A DNA stretch of 64,000 nt. It comes from Thalassoglobus polymorphus. GTDB taxonomy: Bacteria; Planctomycetota; Planctomycetia; Planctomycetales; Planctomycetaceae. Where the stretch lies: the NCBI RefSeq assembly GCF_007744255.1, contig NZ_CP036267.1, forward strand, positions 4,692,001 through 4,756,000. The letters run 5' to 3'. Of this stretch, positions 63,831 through 64,000 are shown piece after piece (position 1 is the first letter of the stretch; each line of letters starts with the position of its first letter). The position numbers and the translations under genes were made by a program. The notes under the pieces were generated by a model that did no database searches, was not told the DNA's origin, and worked only from the letters and a program-made list of their open reading frames with translations.

Positions 63831-64000
63831 TCACTTTGATTCTTCGATCACATCCAGATATCTCTGCGGGATCGGTATCGACTCGAGTCCTGATTCAAGA
63901 CCACAAACGCAGCAAGCTGTTTTCATCCGCCCATAGGCGAGGCGTTTTTCGCGGCAGAAAAACTCGGCGAAAAAAGTTAATGACTTCAGTCCGATCCGCT
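63831..64000 (-). CDS. Probable gene end at the right edge (partial)
   Basis: A frame of 56 codons stays open to the window edge and ends with TGA at 63831. The readable end includes AEFFCREKRLAYGRMKTACC, VCGLES and a final YLDVIEESK. The CCVC stretch could bind a metal, but I recognise no family. The assignment rests only on an open frame with a protein-like composition. 63621-63830 holds nothing I can support. Confidence 0.35.
   Translation of the reverse strand, partial: RIGLKSLTFFAEFFCREKRLAYGRMKTACCVCGLESGLESIPIPQRYLDVIEESK

Overview
The window looks like a chromosomal segment of a planctomycete, most likely family Planctomycetaceae (relatives of Gimesia, Rubinisphaera or Thalassoglobus). 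Four features point there. There are two DUF1549/DUF1553 cytochrome-type surface proteins and a DUF1501 partner. There is a TIGR03000-type secreted protein. PQQ-like beta-propeller, FGE-sulfatase-like and EF-hand proteins are abundant. SecD and SecF are fused. The genus is inference; there is no rRNA, tRNA, CRISPR array, phage or intact insertion sequence in the window.

Layout. 1-6 kb: a DUF1549/DUF1553 protein running off the left edge, a small Arg/Tyr-rich secreted protein, and hslVU. 6-13 kb: a PQQ-propeller protein convergent with the rplY-pth-rpsF-ssb-rplI-dnaB cluster (minus strand; rpsR is missing from its usual place). 13-25 kb (plus): a tightly coupled operon of a YceH-like protein, a 1404-residue PQQ propeller and a thioredoxin/CxxCH/PDZ protein, then a large MscS channel and an FGE-like protein. 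25-34 kb (minus): a TIGR03000 protein, a secreted metallo-beta-lactamase-fold hydrolase, and a likely ECF-sigma regulon (sigma, anti-sigma, coiled-coil secreted protein, DUF1549/DUF1553, DUF1501, EF-hand). 34-48 kb: a hydrolase-fold protein without its serine nucleophile, a GT39-like membrane glycosyltransferase, metK, rpsT, an alpha/beta-hydrolase plus LmbE deacetylase pair, a redoxin/cytochrome/copper-monooxygenase/EF-hand fusion, a phosphoesterase, a TPR/lectin-like protein and mgtE. 48-57 kb (plus): rpsL-rpsG-fusA, then tgt-yajC-secDF. 57-63.6 kb: ASCH protein, RlmL-like methyltransferase, then DUF58-transglutaminase-CPBP protease. A probable gene end lies at the right edge on the minus strand.

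The most unusual content is between the genes. Two families of short non-coding elements recur there. R1 is about 104 bp, with at least 14 copies, ends TAGAGCA...TGCTCTA and an internal hairpin. R2 is 81 bp including both flanking TAs, with four copies and ends TAGAAC...GTTCTA. One R2 sits inside an R1 at a TA. Removing R2 plus one TA restores a sequence that aligns without gaps to uninterrupted R1 copies. This is the pattern expected of MITE-like elements moved by a TA-targeting (IS630/Tc1-mariner type) transposase. Several copies abut gene ends, and three appear to supply or overlap the neighbouring stop codon.
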